The position numbers and the translations under genes are program-made. The notes under the pieces are model-generated. The model was not told the DNA's origin, searched no databases, and was given only the letters and a program-made list of their open reading frames with translations. Of a stretch of DNA of 64,000 nt, positions 27,304 to 35,825 are shown piece after piece. Origin of the DNA: Curtobacterium citreum (GTDB lineage: Bacteria; Actinomycetota; Actinomycetes; Actinomycetales; Microbacteriaceae); contig NZ_VFMQ01000001.1 in assembly GCF_006715175.1 (NCBI RefSeq), forward strand, positions 558,001 through 622,000. The letters are read 5' to 3'. The number at the start of each line of letters is the position of its first letter. Position 1 is the stretch's first letter.

Positions 27304-27736
27304 GCGACGCTGCCGCTGCACCCACCTGTGCTCCGAGCCCGGCGGCGAGCACGTGAGCGTCCTCGAGCGGCAGCCACCAACAGGTCCAGCTGACAGCTCC
27401 TCCGTCGTCTGACCGGAAGCGTCCACCCGCCCGCCAACGCTCCGCGATGTCCTCTTCTGGCAGTGCCATGAGGAAGAAGTGGCGTACCGCGATCTCATCT
27501 CGGACGGGGCGCAGGTCGTACCGCTCACGTCCGAGCGCCTGCACTACCATGCCCGTCCGACCGGTCTGTTCGAACAGCTCTCGTACCGCGGCGTGCTCAG
27601 CTGTTTCGCCGGTCTCGATGGTGCCGGCTGGCACTTGGACGCCGGTCTTCGCGAGCGGGACCCCGTCGTGCGTGAACACGAGGAGGTGCCCGTCACGGAT
27701 GACCTAGCAGACGACCTTGTCGACCTCGGCTGGCAT
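27257..27736 (-). pseudogene. Nudix hydrolase with in-frame amber stop
   Basis: Read from the ATG at 27736 the frame gives MPAEVDKVVC, then TAG at 27706-27704, then VIRDGHLLVFTHDGVPLAKT onward in the same frame to 27257. Family members have an aromatic residue at the stop position (KVVCYVxRDGxLLVF), so a single substitution explains it. The Nudix box is GTIETGETAEHAAVRELFEQTG, where the second Glu of the usual EExG is Gln. A GTG at 27679 could still give a 140-aa fragment lacking the first strand, but activity is doubtful. Confidence 0.75.
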
Positions 27737-27837
27737 GAGTCCACGGTGCGACCGCATGTGAGCTGCCACATGCTCGCCGCACGCTGGCCCGGCGGGCCGT
27801 TCGGTCGCTGGCGGAAAGCCCATGAGGGTGTCGCTGC

Positions 27838-28026
27838 ATGACCTGGACCAGTGCTGCCGACGCGCAACGCTACGGATCGACCATCCTCATCGGGGACCGA
27901 GTCCTGTTCCGGGCGCTCGAGGACGCAGATCTTCCCGACCTCGTCAGGTGGTGGCGTGACCCGGAGTGGGCGGTGCTGCAGCAGAGGTCGGGTAGGCGAT
28001 CGATCGTCGCGCCGGACTGCTCGTAG
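27838..28026 (+). pseudogene. GNAT acetyltransferase, N-terminal stub
   Basis: 62 codons. The first 49 residues (GDRVLFRALEDADLPDLVRWWRDPEW in pieces) are a textbook GNAT N-terminus, but the sequence then departs (RSGRRSIVAPDCS) and stops, with no acetyl-CoA-binding domain following in any frame. A deletion or insertion has removed the rest. Confidence 0.65.
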
Positions 28027-28094
28027 GCCTGCCGGGTGATCGCACGGAGCGTCGGTCTTGGTCGTCCGCACGTCGCTCTTCACGGCTTCGGGGT

Positions 28095-28420
28095 GAACCA
28101 TCGCATCGGGCTGCGCCCCTTCGGACGCGTTGCAGGGTCTCCCATGGCGGCTGGTGTTCCTCGACCTGCCGTGGGCCGAGGCAGCAGCGGTGACTGCCAC
28201 CGATGAGAGCACGGTCGATGTGGCCGACGAGGTTTCGCCGAGATCGGCGACCGCCTCGGGGATGAGCCGTTCGCCGTCATCGGGAACCCCTTCGGCGGCA
28301 TGGTCGCCCGACAGGTCGCTCACGAACACCGGGGCCACGTTCTCGGTGTCGTGACCCTGGCGGGTGTCGTGCATCCGCGCTCAGACCGCCCCGTCCTTGA
28401 ACGCACCGTGCTCCACACCG
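28095..28420 (+). pseudogene. Alpha/beta hydrolase fragment with frameshift
   Basis: One frame gives ALQGLPWRLVFLDLPWAEA and STVDVADEV; from about 28233 a different frame gives FAEIGDRLGDEPFAVIGNP then FGGMVARQVAHEHRGHVLGVVTLAG. Together these read as a hydrolase segment across the nucleophile elbow (GNPFGG where GNSFGG is expected, so the catalytic Ser is also lost). A one-base deletion in GGTTTCG would explain the shift. Both ends are missing. Confidence 0.65.
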
Positions 28421-28543
28421 AACCGTCCGGCGTTGAAGCCGCCGGCCACGCGCGACCTGCGATCCTTGAACGCCCCCGTGCAGGAGCTGGTCGACGACGT
28501 CGAAGCGCTTCGCAGCCGAGTGAAAACCGTTGCCCAGTGCAAC

Positions 28544-28573
28544 TTGACCCCCGAGCGGGGGGCGTGCTTTGCT
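28544..28573 (+). promoter_or_regulatory. Probable promoter of the sdp-like operon
   Basis: TTGACC at 28544-28549 and TTTGCT at 28568-28573 with 18-bp spacing, 35 bp before the sdpC-like ATG. A GGGGGG run 5-6 bp before the ATG is the only ribosome-binding candidate. Confidence 0.45.
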
Positions 28574-28607
28574 GAGGGGAACCACAGATTGACCTCGGGG
28601 GGTTTCA

Positions 28608-29276
28608 ATGAAGAAGAAGATCATCGGCGGCGTACTGGCAGGAGCGGTAGCGGTTGGGGCAGCATTCGCCACTGGTACCGGCGCGCTGGCTGCGGAGACA
28701 AGCGCGTCTGCACCACCCGCCTACACCTCGGCAGAGCTGATCGAAGGGGTCGTGTTCCTGCAGGGCGATCTCGGTCAGTCCCTGATCGACAACGGTGCAC
28801 TGGGCGACATCTCTTCGGCCGAGAAGACGGCGGTCGAGGAGCTTCTCGCAGACGACAACGCGAAGCAGCTCGCCGCAGAATCGACGCAGCAGCTGCTGGA
28901 CGAGCGGCCGGAGCTCGCGACAGACCTCGACACGGCTCTCGACGGCGGTGACCCGGTGGCGGTTTCCTCCGCTCTGAGGAACGTGGTCGAGGACGCAGCC
29001 GACACTCCGGCGGCGCAGGCGGCCACCGCCGCAGTGCAGGAGGCTGAGCAGACCTACGTGCCTGGCGAAGTGGGACCCGACTGCCTCTTCAACGTCGCTG
29101 TGGGCGGTTACCTGGTGATCGCGGTTGCGGCGGTCGGGGTCGGGGTCGTGGCGCTCGCGTCCGTGGCCCTCGTCGGAGACGTGTACGTGGCGGGGGAGAA
29201 CGCCGCGAGCAAGCGTGCTGCGGCCGCGTCCGACACGGACGGGCAGTTCGTCGCAGCGCTGCTCCAGAGTGTCTGA
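28608..29276 (+). CDS. SdpC-like toxin precursor (sporulation-delaying-protein family)
   Basis: 222 aa. Signal peptide (KKK, hydrophobic core, GALAAE cut near residue 29), then a helical pro-region that matches the SdpC family layout: YTSAELIEGVVFLQGDLGQSL, a segment rich in AEST/LLDERPEL, and LDGGDPVAVSSALRNVVEDA. The C-terminal part holds one cysteine (159) followed by a long hydrophobic stretch at 160-194, the position of the processed SDP peptide in Bacillus. Unlike Bacillus SDP there is no second nearby cysteine. The gene is followed at once by sdpA- and sdpB-like genes, which supports the identification. Confidence 0.75.
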   Translation: MKKKIIGGVLAGAVAVGAAFATGTGALAAETSASAPPAYTSAELIEGVVFLQGDLGQSLIDNGALGDISSAEKTAVEELLADDNAKQLAAESTQQLLDERPELATDLDTALDGGDPVAVSSALRNVVEDAADTPAAQAATAAVQEAEQTYVPGEVGPDCLFNVAVGGYLVIAVAAVGVGVVALASVALVGDVYVAGENAASKRAAAASDTDGQFVAALLQSV

Positions 29277-29847
29277 TCAGCGTGCTCGGGGGACGCGCAT
29301 CGCGCGCGTCCCCCTCCTGTCGGTCGCCGGTGCAATCGTCACCTGCGTTCTCCTGGGCGGGTACGTGCTGCAGGGGCGGCTACAGAACACCGGCGCTGGG
29401 GCCCTTCCGTACCAGGCGGAGGTTTCGCCGGTGATGCAGAAGGTCCTTCCTCAGGGCTGGGCGTTCTTCACCAAACCAGCGGACTCTGAAGCCCTGGTCC
29501 CGTACCGTCTCGCTGACGGTTCGGCCGAGTCGATGTCGGTCGGCGAGTACGCGGAACCCTCGAACGGCTTCGGGTTCGATCGCAGCAAGCGGCGGCAGGG
29601 CGTCGAATCGGCCATGCTGCTCCAAGGCATCGGAAGGTCCGCGTGGCAACAGTGCGACGGGGCGGATGTCGCGACGTGCGCGGCGGATGCGCCGGAGCCC
29701 GTGCGGCGTGCGAACACGCTGCCCGAACCGACCTTGTGCGGCCCCATCGCCATGGCCGCCGAGCAGATCACCCCGTGGAAGTGGCGCGATCTGCGGGACG
29801 AACCCCGCTTCGTGACGGAAGTCGTCCGGCTCGAGGTGACCTGCTGA
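29269..29847 (+). CDS. SdpA-like protein
   Basis: 192 aa, GTG overlapping the end of the toxin gene by 8 bp. One N-terminal membrane helix (LLSVAGAIVTCVLLGGYVLQG), then a soluble domain with the SdpA hallmark VLPQGWAFFTKP and cysteine pairs (QQCDGADVATC, PTLCGPIAM). In Bacillus, SdpA works with SdpB in maturing the SdpC peptide; the same role is inferred. The stop and next start overlap as TGATG. Confidence 0.75.
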   Translation: MSDQRARGTRIARVPLLSVAGAIVTCVLLGGYVLQGRLQNTGAGALPYQAEVSPVMQKVLPQGWAFFTKPADSEALVPYRLADGSAESMSVGEYAEPSNGFGFDRSKRRQGVESAMLLQGIGRSAWQQCDGADVATCAADAPEPVRRANTLPEPTLCGPIAMAAEQITPWKWRDLRDEPRFVTEVVRLEVTC

Positions 29848-30815
29848 TGCTGAGCAGCTTCCTTCGCCAACGTGTCCGCCTTCCGGAGCCCTGGACGCTC
29901 CCACTGACCATCGCTCGTTCCCTGCTGTTCCTCGGCACAGGACTCACGCTGACCATCGGTCCGAGCTGGGCGGTGTTCACCCCGTCGAACGGGAACCCCG
30001 ACGTACTCGACTGTTCAGGGGCGAGCGCCTTGTCCGTGTTCTGTGTGGCGGACGCACTGCCACTCGATGTCTCAACACGGGTGGCTGGAATCCTGTTGCT
30101 CGTTTTCGCGACGGGCTTGATCCCGTGGCTGACCGCGGTACCAGCAGCCTGGATCCTGCTGAGCGTTCCGCTCTCCGGCACGCTCGTCGATGGCGGCGAC
30201 CAGCTCGCTGGCATCCTCGGTCTGCTCCTCATCCCCGTCAGCGTCACCGACTGGCGATGGAATCCCTGGCGTGATGAAGCACCACGAACGGCCGAGAGCA
30301 GCGCCGCGGTCCTCGCGGGCACCGTCAGCTGGTGGCTCGCTCGAGCGCAAGTCGTCGTGGTGTACCTCGAAGCATGCATCGGCAAGATCGCCGTTCCGGA
30401 GTGGGCAGGCGGAACCGCCCTCTACGCCTGGGAGCGACACCCGAACTTCGGAGCGCCGAGCTGGGCTCAGCCGCTGGTGTACTCATTGACCGCGCAACCG
30501 CTGATCAGCGCCCTGATGACGTTCGCGGTGATGGCCACAGAGTTCACCATCGCGATCTCCCCGGTGCTGCCGCGATGGTTCCGCACACGAGTGCTGTACC
30601 CATGTGCTGCCGCGCTCCACTTCGGAATCATCCTCTTGATGGGAGTCAGCTCCTTCTCGATGGTGATGTTCGCCGCGCTGACCCTGCTGGTCCTTCCCAT
30701 CGACACTGACCTTCGCGCGCTCCGCCGGGCGCTGCCGCGCGGAGGCGACGCAGCCCTCGCGAACGCACAGCCCGCCAACCCCGTAGAGGAGAAGTCGATC
30801 AGCCATGTTTCGTGA
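29847..30815 (+). CDS. SdpB-like multipass membrane protein
   Basis: 322 aa with about seven membrane helices and the HTTM/vitamin-K-carboxylase-like layout of SdpB: AWERHPNFGAPSW and VVVYLEACIGKIAVPEWAGGTALY (in pieces), the latter being the conserved K...W.G.A.Y segment, then RTRVLYPCAAALHFGIIL. SdpB is the membrane partner required for SDP peptide production in Bacillus. Translation is coupled to sdpA (TGATG) and overlaps the next gene by 11 bp. Confidence 0.75.
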   Translation: MLSSFLRQRVRLPEPWTLPLTIARSLLFLGTGLTLTIGPSWAVFTPSNGNPDVLDCSGASALSVFCVADALPLDVSTRVAGILLLVFATGLIPWLTAVPAAWILLSVPLSGTLVDGGDQLAGILGLLLIPVSVTDWRWNPWRDEAPRTAESSAAVLAGTVSWWLARAQVVVVYLEACIGKIAVPEWAGGTALYAWERHPNFGAPSWAQPLVYSLTAQPLISALMTFAVMATEFTIAISPVLPRWFRTRVLYPCAAALHFGIILLMGVSSFSMVMFAALTLLVLPIDTDLRALRRALPRGGDAALANAQPANPVEEKSISHVS

Positions 30816-31260
30816 ACGTCACCTCGCGCCGAGCTCGATCAGGATCCTCGGCGTCGTCGTCACAGCGGGGAGCGCCGCCGGACTCGCCGCCTCCATCCCC
30901 TCGTTACCCACCCGAACCGGCGCCGACGCCAGCGCACTGGTCGTCGCCTTGGGCGTCGGCATCGCGCTTGGACTGAGCGCAGCAACGCAAACGCTCCTGA
31001 TCACCGTGCGGGACGGCACGCTCGTGATTCAGCTGACACCGTTCTTCCGCAAGACCGTCCTGACGACGCAGGTCGCATCCGTCAGCGCGACGACCATCAA
31101 CCCAGCCGGGTACGGCGGCGTCGGCATCCGCCGCGCCCCGGGCAAACCACCGGCAGTGTTCCAACGCGGAGGGTCGGCTGCGAAACTGCAGATGCGGGAC
31201 GGCTCGACGCTCATCCTCGAGTGCGACGACGTCCCCGGTCTGGCGGACGCTCTCCGATGA
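30805..31260 (+). CDS. Small membrane protein, PH-like, in sdp-like operon
   Basis: 151 aa. Two hydrophobic helices (IRILGVVVTAGSAAGLAA and SALVVALGVGIALGLSA) followed by a beta-rich domain (TLLITVRDGTLVIQL, KTVLTTQVASVSATTINP, GYGGVGIRRAPG, LQMRDGSTLILECDD) like bacterial PH-domain proteins. No Bacillus counterpart in the sdp locus; SdpI and SdpR are absent here. Full embedding in the operon (11-bp overlap before, ATGA after) makes it a candidate immunity factor. Confidence 0.6.
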   Translation: MFRERHLAPSSIRILGVVVTAGSAAGLAASIPSLPTRTGADASALVVALGVGIALGLSAATQTLLITVRDGTLVIQLTPFFRKTVLTTQVASVSATTINPAGYGGVGIRRAPGKPPAVFQRGGSAAKLQMRDGSTLILECDDVPGLADALR

Positions 31261-32195
31261 ACGCACATTCGCCGCCACGCAACGTTCGCTGGATGCCGGT
31301 CGGCGTCTTCATCGTCGCGTCGTTCCTGCTCTCCTGGCTCGTCTGCCTACCTTTGTGGGTCGATGCCGGCGGCCTCGCCTCGCCCGCAACTACTTGGGTG
31401 CTCCCGGTGGTCATGTTCACCCCGCTGCTCGCGACCGCGCTGATGACGCTGACCGTCGACCGCGGCGCTCTCGGCGCCCAGGTCCGTCGTCTCGGGATCT
31501 GGCCGCTGGAATCGGCCCACAGAACGATCGTCCTGACCGTCGTAGCGATCGTCTTGCTCCCACTGACGATCGCCGCCGGCCTCACGATTTCTGCATGCCT
31601 CGGCCTCGTCCAGCTCGACCTCGACGAGTTCAGCGGATTCGCGGCAGCACTTCCCGGAAACGTGCAGGAAGCGGTTCCGGTCCGCACCCTCGTGATCGTG
31701 CAGCTGGTCTCCATCCCCGTCGCCGCAGTGCTGAACGGGTTCCTTGCGTTCGGGGAAGAGATCGGATGGCGCGGCTGGCTCCTCCCCGAGCTGCAACCCC
31801 TCGGGGTTTGGCCCGCAGTCCTACTCACCGGCGCCATCTGGGGTGCCTGGCACAGTCCGTTGATCCTCCTCGGTTACAACTTCAACCAACCGAACCCGCT
31901 CGGTGTCGTCGCGATGATCGTCGGCTGCACAGCAGTCGGCGTCGTCATCGGATGGCTTCGGATCTGGAGCAACTCGGTCTGGCCTGCGGTCTTCGGGCAC
32001 GGAGCACTCAACGCGACTGGCGGTCTCGTTGTGCTCCTCAGCAGTGATGAAACGGCGCCGAACCTGCTTCTCGCTGGCCCGCTCGGAGCAGGAACAGTGA
32101 TCGCGGTAGCAACCGTCGCTCTACTGGTCGTCCTCGTGCGGAAGACGACGAGCACAAACCGCGGTTGGCTCCGAAGCCGCAATCTGTCCCCGTAG
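31257..32195 (+). CDS. CPBP-family intramembrane metalloprotease
   Basis: 312 aa, about eight membrane helices. The three CPBP (CAAX protease/bacteriocin-processing) motifs are intact: EEIGWRGWL, GAIWGAWHSPLILL and FGHGALN. These supply the glutamates and histidines of the intramembrane active site. Family members include bacteriocin immunity proteins and peptide-processing proteases. The start overlaps the preceding stop as ATGA, so it belongs to the sdp-like operon, where it could mature the toxin or protect the producer. Confidence 0.85.
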   Translation: MNAHSPPRNVRWMPVGVFIVASFLLSWLVCLPLWVDAGGLASPATTWVLPVVMFTPLLATALMTLTVDRGALGAQVRRLGIWPLESAHRTIVLTVVAIVLLPLTIAAGLTISACLGLVQLDLDEFSGFAAALPGNVQEAVPVRTLVIVQLVSIPVAAVLNGFLAFGEEIGWRGWLLPELQPLGVWPAVLLTGAIWGAWHSPLILLGYNFNQPNPLGVVAMIVGCTAVGVVIGWLRIWSNSVWPAVFGHGALNATGGLVVLLSSDETAPNLLLAGPLGAGTVIAVATVALLVVLVRKTTSTNRGWLRSRNLSP

Positions 32196-32203
32196 GCGAT
32201 CGT

Positions 32204-32542
32204 CTATCGGGACGTCTCGATCGCGAGTTGGGCGACCTCGACGACTGCATCGGAAGGCATGTCTGGGTAGTAGTTCTCGCGCAGCTGCTGCGCGAAGAGC
32301 TGCATGTCGGTCTCAGGAGGCTGGTGGGCTTGCTCGGCAGTGAGCATGTCGAGCCGGTACTGGTGCACGGCGATCACGGTGCCGGGGACCGATAGTGCAG
32401 TCGGGTGCTCGTCGAAGACGAACACGGCTGCTCCGACCGGTACGTCCTCGTTCCACCGAACGGTGGTGACCTTCTCGCCAGACATGACCGCTTCGTGGTG
32501 CTTGCGGTGGAAGTGGATCGTGTTGGGTGTCGCACTGACCAT
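32204..32542 (-). CDS. ASCH-domain protein
   Basis: 112 aa from the ATG at 32542, preceded by GAGTGGGGGC; an ATG at 32638 would add 32 residues of no clear fold. ASCH features: TIHFHRKHHEAVMSGEKVTT with VRW, the conserved core of the domain, and VPGTVIAVHQYRLDML. ASCH domains bind RNA or nucleotides and resemble PUA. Convergent with the CPBP gene, only 8 bp apart, with no terminator visible. Confidence 0.7.
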   Translation of the reverse strand: MVSATPNTIHFHRKHHEAVMSGEKVTTVRWNEDVPVGAAVFVFDEHPTALSVPGTVIAVHQYRLDMLTAEQAHQPPETDMQLFAQQLRENYYPDMPSDAVVEVAQLAIETSR

Positions 32543-32760
32543 GCCCCCACTCTGTCGCAGCGGCGGGATGTCCAGCAGTGGGCCGTCCGCGACCACGTTG
32601 ATCACGCGGTCGCTCAGGTCGGATGACGGCCCGGTCATCCGTCGATTTCAGCACCGGTCGGACACGCAGGCCCTGACGGCTCGAACAGGGCTGACAGCGA
32701 TGCAGTGCCTGTGCAGATGATCGGTGTGCGACCGGCTGTCGAGACGCTGTTGCGTCCGGT

Positions 32761-33612
32761 TCAGGGCGTGAAGAAGTCCGCGAGTGTCGTGCTGATTTGA
32801 GCGGGTCCGCCGCTGTTCCGGGGGCCGTCGTGGCCGAGCCCGTCGAACTCCACCTGTCGTGAATCGGGGAGGATCCGGGCGAGGTCGCGGATGGCGGTGC
32901 GGAGGAACGTGGGGCTCGCAGTTCCGCTGAGCAGCAGGACCGGACAGTCGATGCTCGCGTGGTCCTGGATGTGCCCGTCGCGTTCGGCGACGGCGCGGAA
33001 GTCGTAGCGCACGCCCGGGAGGAGGTCGCGGAGCGATGACGCCGGCCCCCGCTGCCGGGACTGGACCGCGAGGACGACACGGCCGAGAGCGCGGGCGACG
33101 AGGCGCGGGGCTCGCGCGATGAGCGCAGGTGCGGTCCCTGCAACGACGAGCGCGTCGATGAGCGCGGCGCCGGACTGTCCGCGCTCGATCTCGGTGCCCA
33201 GTCGGCGGATCCCGGCCTGGTCGATGCCGTCCCGGTAGAACGGGGGCTCGTAGACCGCGAGTTGCTTCACTCCGGGCAGGGTCCGTGCAGCCTCCAAGAC
33301 GATGACAGCGCCGGAACTGAGCCCGAACAGCTTCGTCGCGCCGGTCGCGGCCATGACCGCATCGAGGTCCTCGACATCGCGGGCGATGCTGTGGTCGGCG
33401 GTGTACGGGCGCGGGCTGATCCCGGGGCCGCGTCGTCCAGCGGTGATGACCGTGAACGAGGCGGACAGAGCGAGGGCGAGTTCCCGGTACGCGTGCACGT
33501 CAGCCATCGCACCCTGCACCAGGACGAGGCCCGGTCCGGTGCGCTGACGAAGGTAGCCGATCGAGGTCCCGTCGCGAGACGCAACGTGCTCGGTGACGAT
33601 GCTGTGATCCAC
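32761..33612 (-). CDS. Alpha/beta hydrolase
   Basis: 283 aa from a GTG at 33612; the open frame upstream has no hydrolase character. Fold landmarks: SRDGTSIGYLRQRTGPGLVL, the nucleophile elbow FGLSSGAVIVLEAA (GLSSG), CPVLLLSGTASPTFL, and the catalytic histidine in GLGHDGPRNSGG. Resembles the small esterase/haloperoxidase-like hydrolases of actinobacteria. The gap 32543-32760 shows nothing. Confidence 0.75.
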   Translation of the reverse strand: MDHSIVTEHVASRDGTSIGYLRQRTGPGLVLVQGAMADVHAYRELALALSASFTVITAGRRGPGISPRPYTADHSIARDVEDLDAVMAATGATKLFGLSSGAVIVLEAARTLPGVKQLAVYEPPFYRDGIDQAGIRRLGTEIERGQSGAALIDALVVAGTAPALIARAPRLVARALGRVVLAVQSRQRGPASSLRDLLPGVRYDFRAVAERDGHIQDHASIDCPVLLLSGTASPTFLRTAIRDLARILPDSRQVEFDGLGHDGPRNSGGPAQISTTLADFFTP

Positions 33613-33759
33613 AGCGTCAGCACGGCATCGACCACGAGCAACCAGCGCTGGCGATGCCGCTGCATCCGCCTGCAGGTCGGTGAGGGAAACGGACCGAACA
33701 CCGGACAGCTTCCTGCGGTGATGAGGGCCGCCGGGTGCTCGCTTCGTCGTCGAGGAGTC

Positions 33760-33977
33760 AGCACCGCGATCGACAGCCCTCGGATCTGTTCCGCCTGAGT
33801 GAGCGCTGCTGCCGGGTCGTCGATGCCGACGGTGGTCACCTGCAGGACGCTGAGGTCGGTGACGCCGGCCTGGACCTGTCGCCAGACACGGAACGCAGTC
33901 TCCTCGGAGCACATCCACGACCCGCGCACGGTGATCCGGCGCCGCATCAGCTGGTCGTACGGGACCGCGTGGAACAC
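33760..33977 (-). pseudogene. Zinc-type alcohol dehydrogenase, C-terminal fragment
   Basis: About 72 codons reading RGSWMCSEETAFRVWRQV, AGVTDLSVLQV and DPAAALTQAEQIRGLS, the closing segment of medium-chain dehydrogenases (RGSWM..., ...AL.....RG...). No Rossmann domain or zinc ligands exist upstream, where the opposite-strand regulator fragment begins. The normal stop is also lost; the frame runs on into the hydrolase region. Confidence 0.6.
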
Positions 33978-34314
33978 GGCGGCGGCCGAGCTGTTCCGCG
34001 GCGCGCTGACACACAGCGAGCACCCGAACCTCGTGCGGTGGGTGTTCCTCGCCCCAGATGCCCACGACTTCTTGCCGGACTGGACGGACGTGGCGCAGGG
34101 ACTCCTCGCACGGCTCCGCGCCCGGGCAGGACGGCACCCGGGCGTTGCGGGCTACACGGAGCTCGAGAGCGAGCTCCGCGGGGCCAGTCCGGAGGCCGAC
34201 CGATGGTGGTCACGATACGACGTGGGCATTGAAGGAGGCGGCATCAAGCGCGTGCGTCTGGCCGACGGTGGGGTGCAACGCCTTGCGTTCACGTCCCTCG
34301 ACGTCTCCGACTGA
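33931..34314 (+). pseudogene. MmyB-type regulator, C-terminal fragment without HTH
   Basis: From about codon 7 the frame reads SWSYGTAWNTAAAELFRG, then NLVRWVFLAPDAHDFLPDW, RHPGVAGYTELESEL, SPEADRWWSRYDV and GVQRLAFTSLDV, the ligand domain found in the complete regulator at 16064. The DNA-binding half is missing and the upstream DNA is the dehydrogenase fragment on the other strand. The two fragments overlap head-on, suggesting a deletion that fused a divergent regulator/dehydrogenase pair. Confidence 0.6.
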
Positions 34315-34424
34315 CCGAACCAGACCATGACGACCTATCGCCACCTGTGACACCCGGTCGACCAACCGATCGGGCGTCCGGTAGAAGACCGGCTATCGGG
34401 ACCCAATTCTGTGTTGCTGCTGAG

Positions 34425-35384
34425 TCACCGTGACGGTCTGCGGAGCGTGTCGGATGGTCGTTCTCCGAAGGTGTCGGCGTAGTAGCTGGCGAATCGTCCG
34501 AGGTGTCCGAAGCCCCAGCCTCGTGCGACGTCTGCGATGACGGTCGTTGGGATTTCGCCGGCGACGAGCTGTGCGCGGACTCGGTGGAGCCGGATCTGGC
34601 GGAGGAAGGCCATGGGGGTAATGTGCGCGTGGCGTTGGAAGGCTGCTTGCAGGGCGCGGGCGTTGATGCCGGCCGCCTGGGCGACGTCAGTGCTGGTGAT
34701 GTGTCGATGAGCGTTGGCGACCATCCACTCCTGTGCGAAGCGCATCGTCGCTGGGCCGTCGTGGAACGCGATGTCGACGTCTGGGGTGGCGTGGAAAGCG
34801 TCGACTGCTGCTTCTGCGACAAGCATGTTCACAGCCGCTCGTCGCCACCGGTCCGTGTCGGGGTGCAGCAGCTCGGGTGCTGCCGCACGGATCACCTGTC
34901 TGAGGCGCTCGAGTTGTTCCGGGTCGGGAAGGTTTCGGAACTGCAGCGGACCGGGGATTGCGCCGAGCTGGGCCGCGGCGACGTTCTCGAGGAAGGTGCC
35001 GTCGAAGCGGATCATGTGCTGGGTACCTGGCGCAGCGCTGAACTCGAACGGTCGACCCGATGGGTACATCACGGGCACGTTCGGTGGCATCGCGACAGCG
35101 TCTCGCGTGTCGATGTCGAGGACGATGCCCGGGGTGGTGGTCCAGGCGAGGATGTAGGTGCCGTGTTGGCCGATGGTGCCCCATCGGTTCGCGTCGACAG
35201 CGGATGTGCCGAGCGTGAGCTCGTCGTCGCCGACGGCGCGGTACCGCCATGTGAATCCGTCGGCGGTGGGCTTGCCGATGTGAATGTCCTGGCTCGCGTA
35301 GACGTCTTCGTAGAACGCGACCGCTTCGTCGACATTCGTGCCTCGGCGGTCGACGGCGACTGGGGGCAGATTGTCCGACGGCAT
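34425..35384 (-). CDS. AraC family transcriptional regulator
   Basis: 319 aa, same length as the AraC protein at 10636. Recognition domain with AVDANRWGTIGQHGTYILAW and VAMPPNVPVMYPSGRPFEF; C-terminal HTH pair ITSTDVAQAAGINARALQAAFQ and IADVARGWGFGHLGRFASYYADTFGERPSDTL. Codon use is less GC-biased than in the core genes. Target unknown. The region 34315-34424 holds nothing recognisable. Confidence 0.85.
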   Translation of the reverse strand: MPSDNLPPVAVDRRGTNVDEAVAFYEDVYASQDIHIGKPTADGFTWRYRAVGDDELTLGTSAVDANRWGTIGQHGTYILAWTTTPGIVLDIDTRDAVAMPPNVPVMYPSGRPFEFSAAPGTQHMIRFDGTFLENVAAAQLGAIPGPLQFRNLPDPEQLERLRQVIRAAAPELLHPDTDRWRRAAVNMLVAEAAVDAFHATPDVDIAFHDGPATMRFAQEWMVANAHRHITSTDVAQAAGINARALQAAFQRHAHITPMAFLRQIRLHRVRAQLVAGEIPTTVIADVARGWGFGHLGRFASYYADTFGERPSDTLRRPSR

Positions 35385-35478
35385 CCGCGAGTAAGTATGC
35401 CGCCTACCGCCGACATCGATGCTCCCGGCTGGAACCCCCTCACGCCTTCCGGTGATTCGGCGGTCTGCGACGGAGCTG

Positions 35479-35718
35479 TCAGGGATGTTCCGGGGAAGCT
35501 TTCGGGGGTTGCAGGAGCATGTACTGGTAGCCGTTGCGGGCCATTGGTCGATGGAGCCGGTGGTGGGTGGCCGCCCAGATCCGCCCGTTGTACTGCAGCG
35601 TCTCGGGGGCGGTTCCGCGGAGAGTGAGGGTGATGTCTGGGTGCTCGGGCTCTTGGAGGACGAGGGTTCGCAGTACTCCAGCGGGGTCGAGCGTGACGTG
35701 GGTCGCGTGATCCGGCAT
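35479..35718 (-). CDS. Small hypothetical protein
   Basis: 79 aa, ATG with AAGGAGAAC upstream, which decides this start over longer frames. Sequence such as VTLDPAGVLRTLVLQEPEHPD and YNGRIWAATHHRLHRPMARNG is beta-strand-like with a basic, aromatic end. No family recognised. Lies 108 bp downstream of another unknown gene on the same strand and may be co-transcribed. Confidence 0.6.
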   Translation of the reverse strand: MPDHATHVTLDPAGVLRTLVLQEPEHPDITLTLRGTAPETLQYNGRIWAATHHRLHRPMARNGYQYMLLQPPKASPEHP

Positions 35719-35825
35719 GCTGTTCTCCTTCGTCGCCGCCGTCAAACCGGCGGTGGTCAGTCCATCCGGACGAAGCCGCATCCTGGACGGTTCCGCACGG
35801 ACCGTCACTGCCGGGGGAGGCGTGC

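Noticed and set aside
27257..27736. Selenocysteine or suppressed-codon reading of the TAG in the Nudix gene
   Set aside because: TAG does not encode selenocysteine and no readthrough signal is visible; neighbouring genes are also broken, so decay is simpler.
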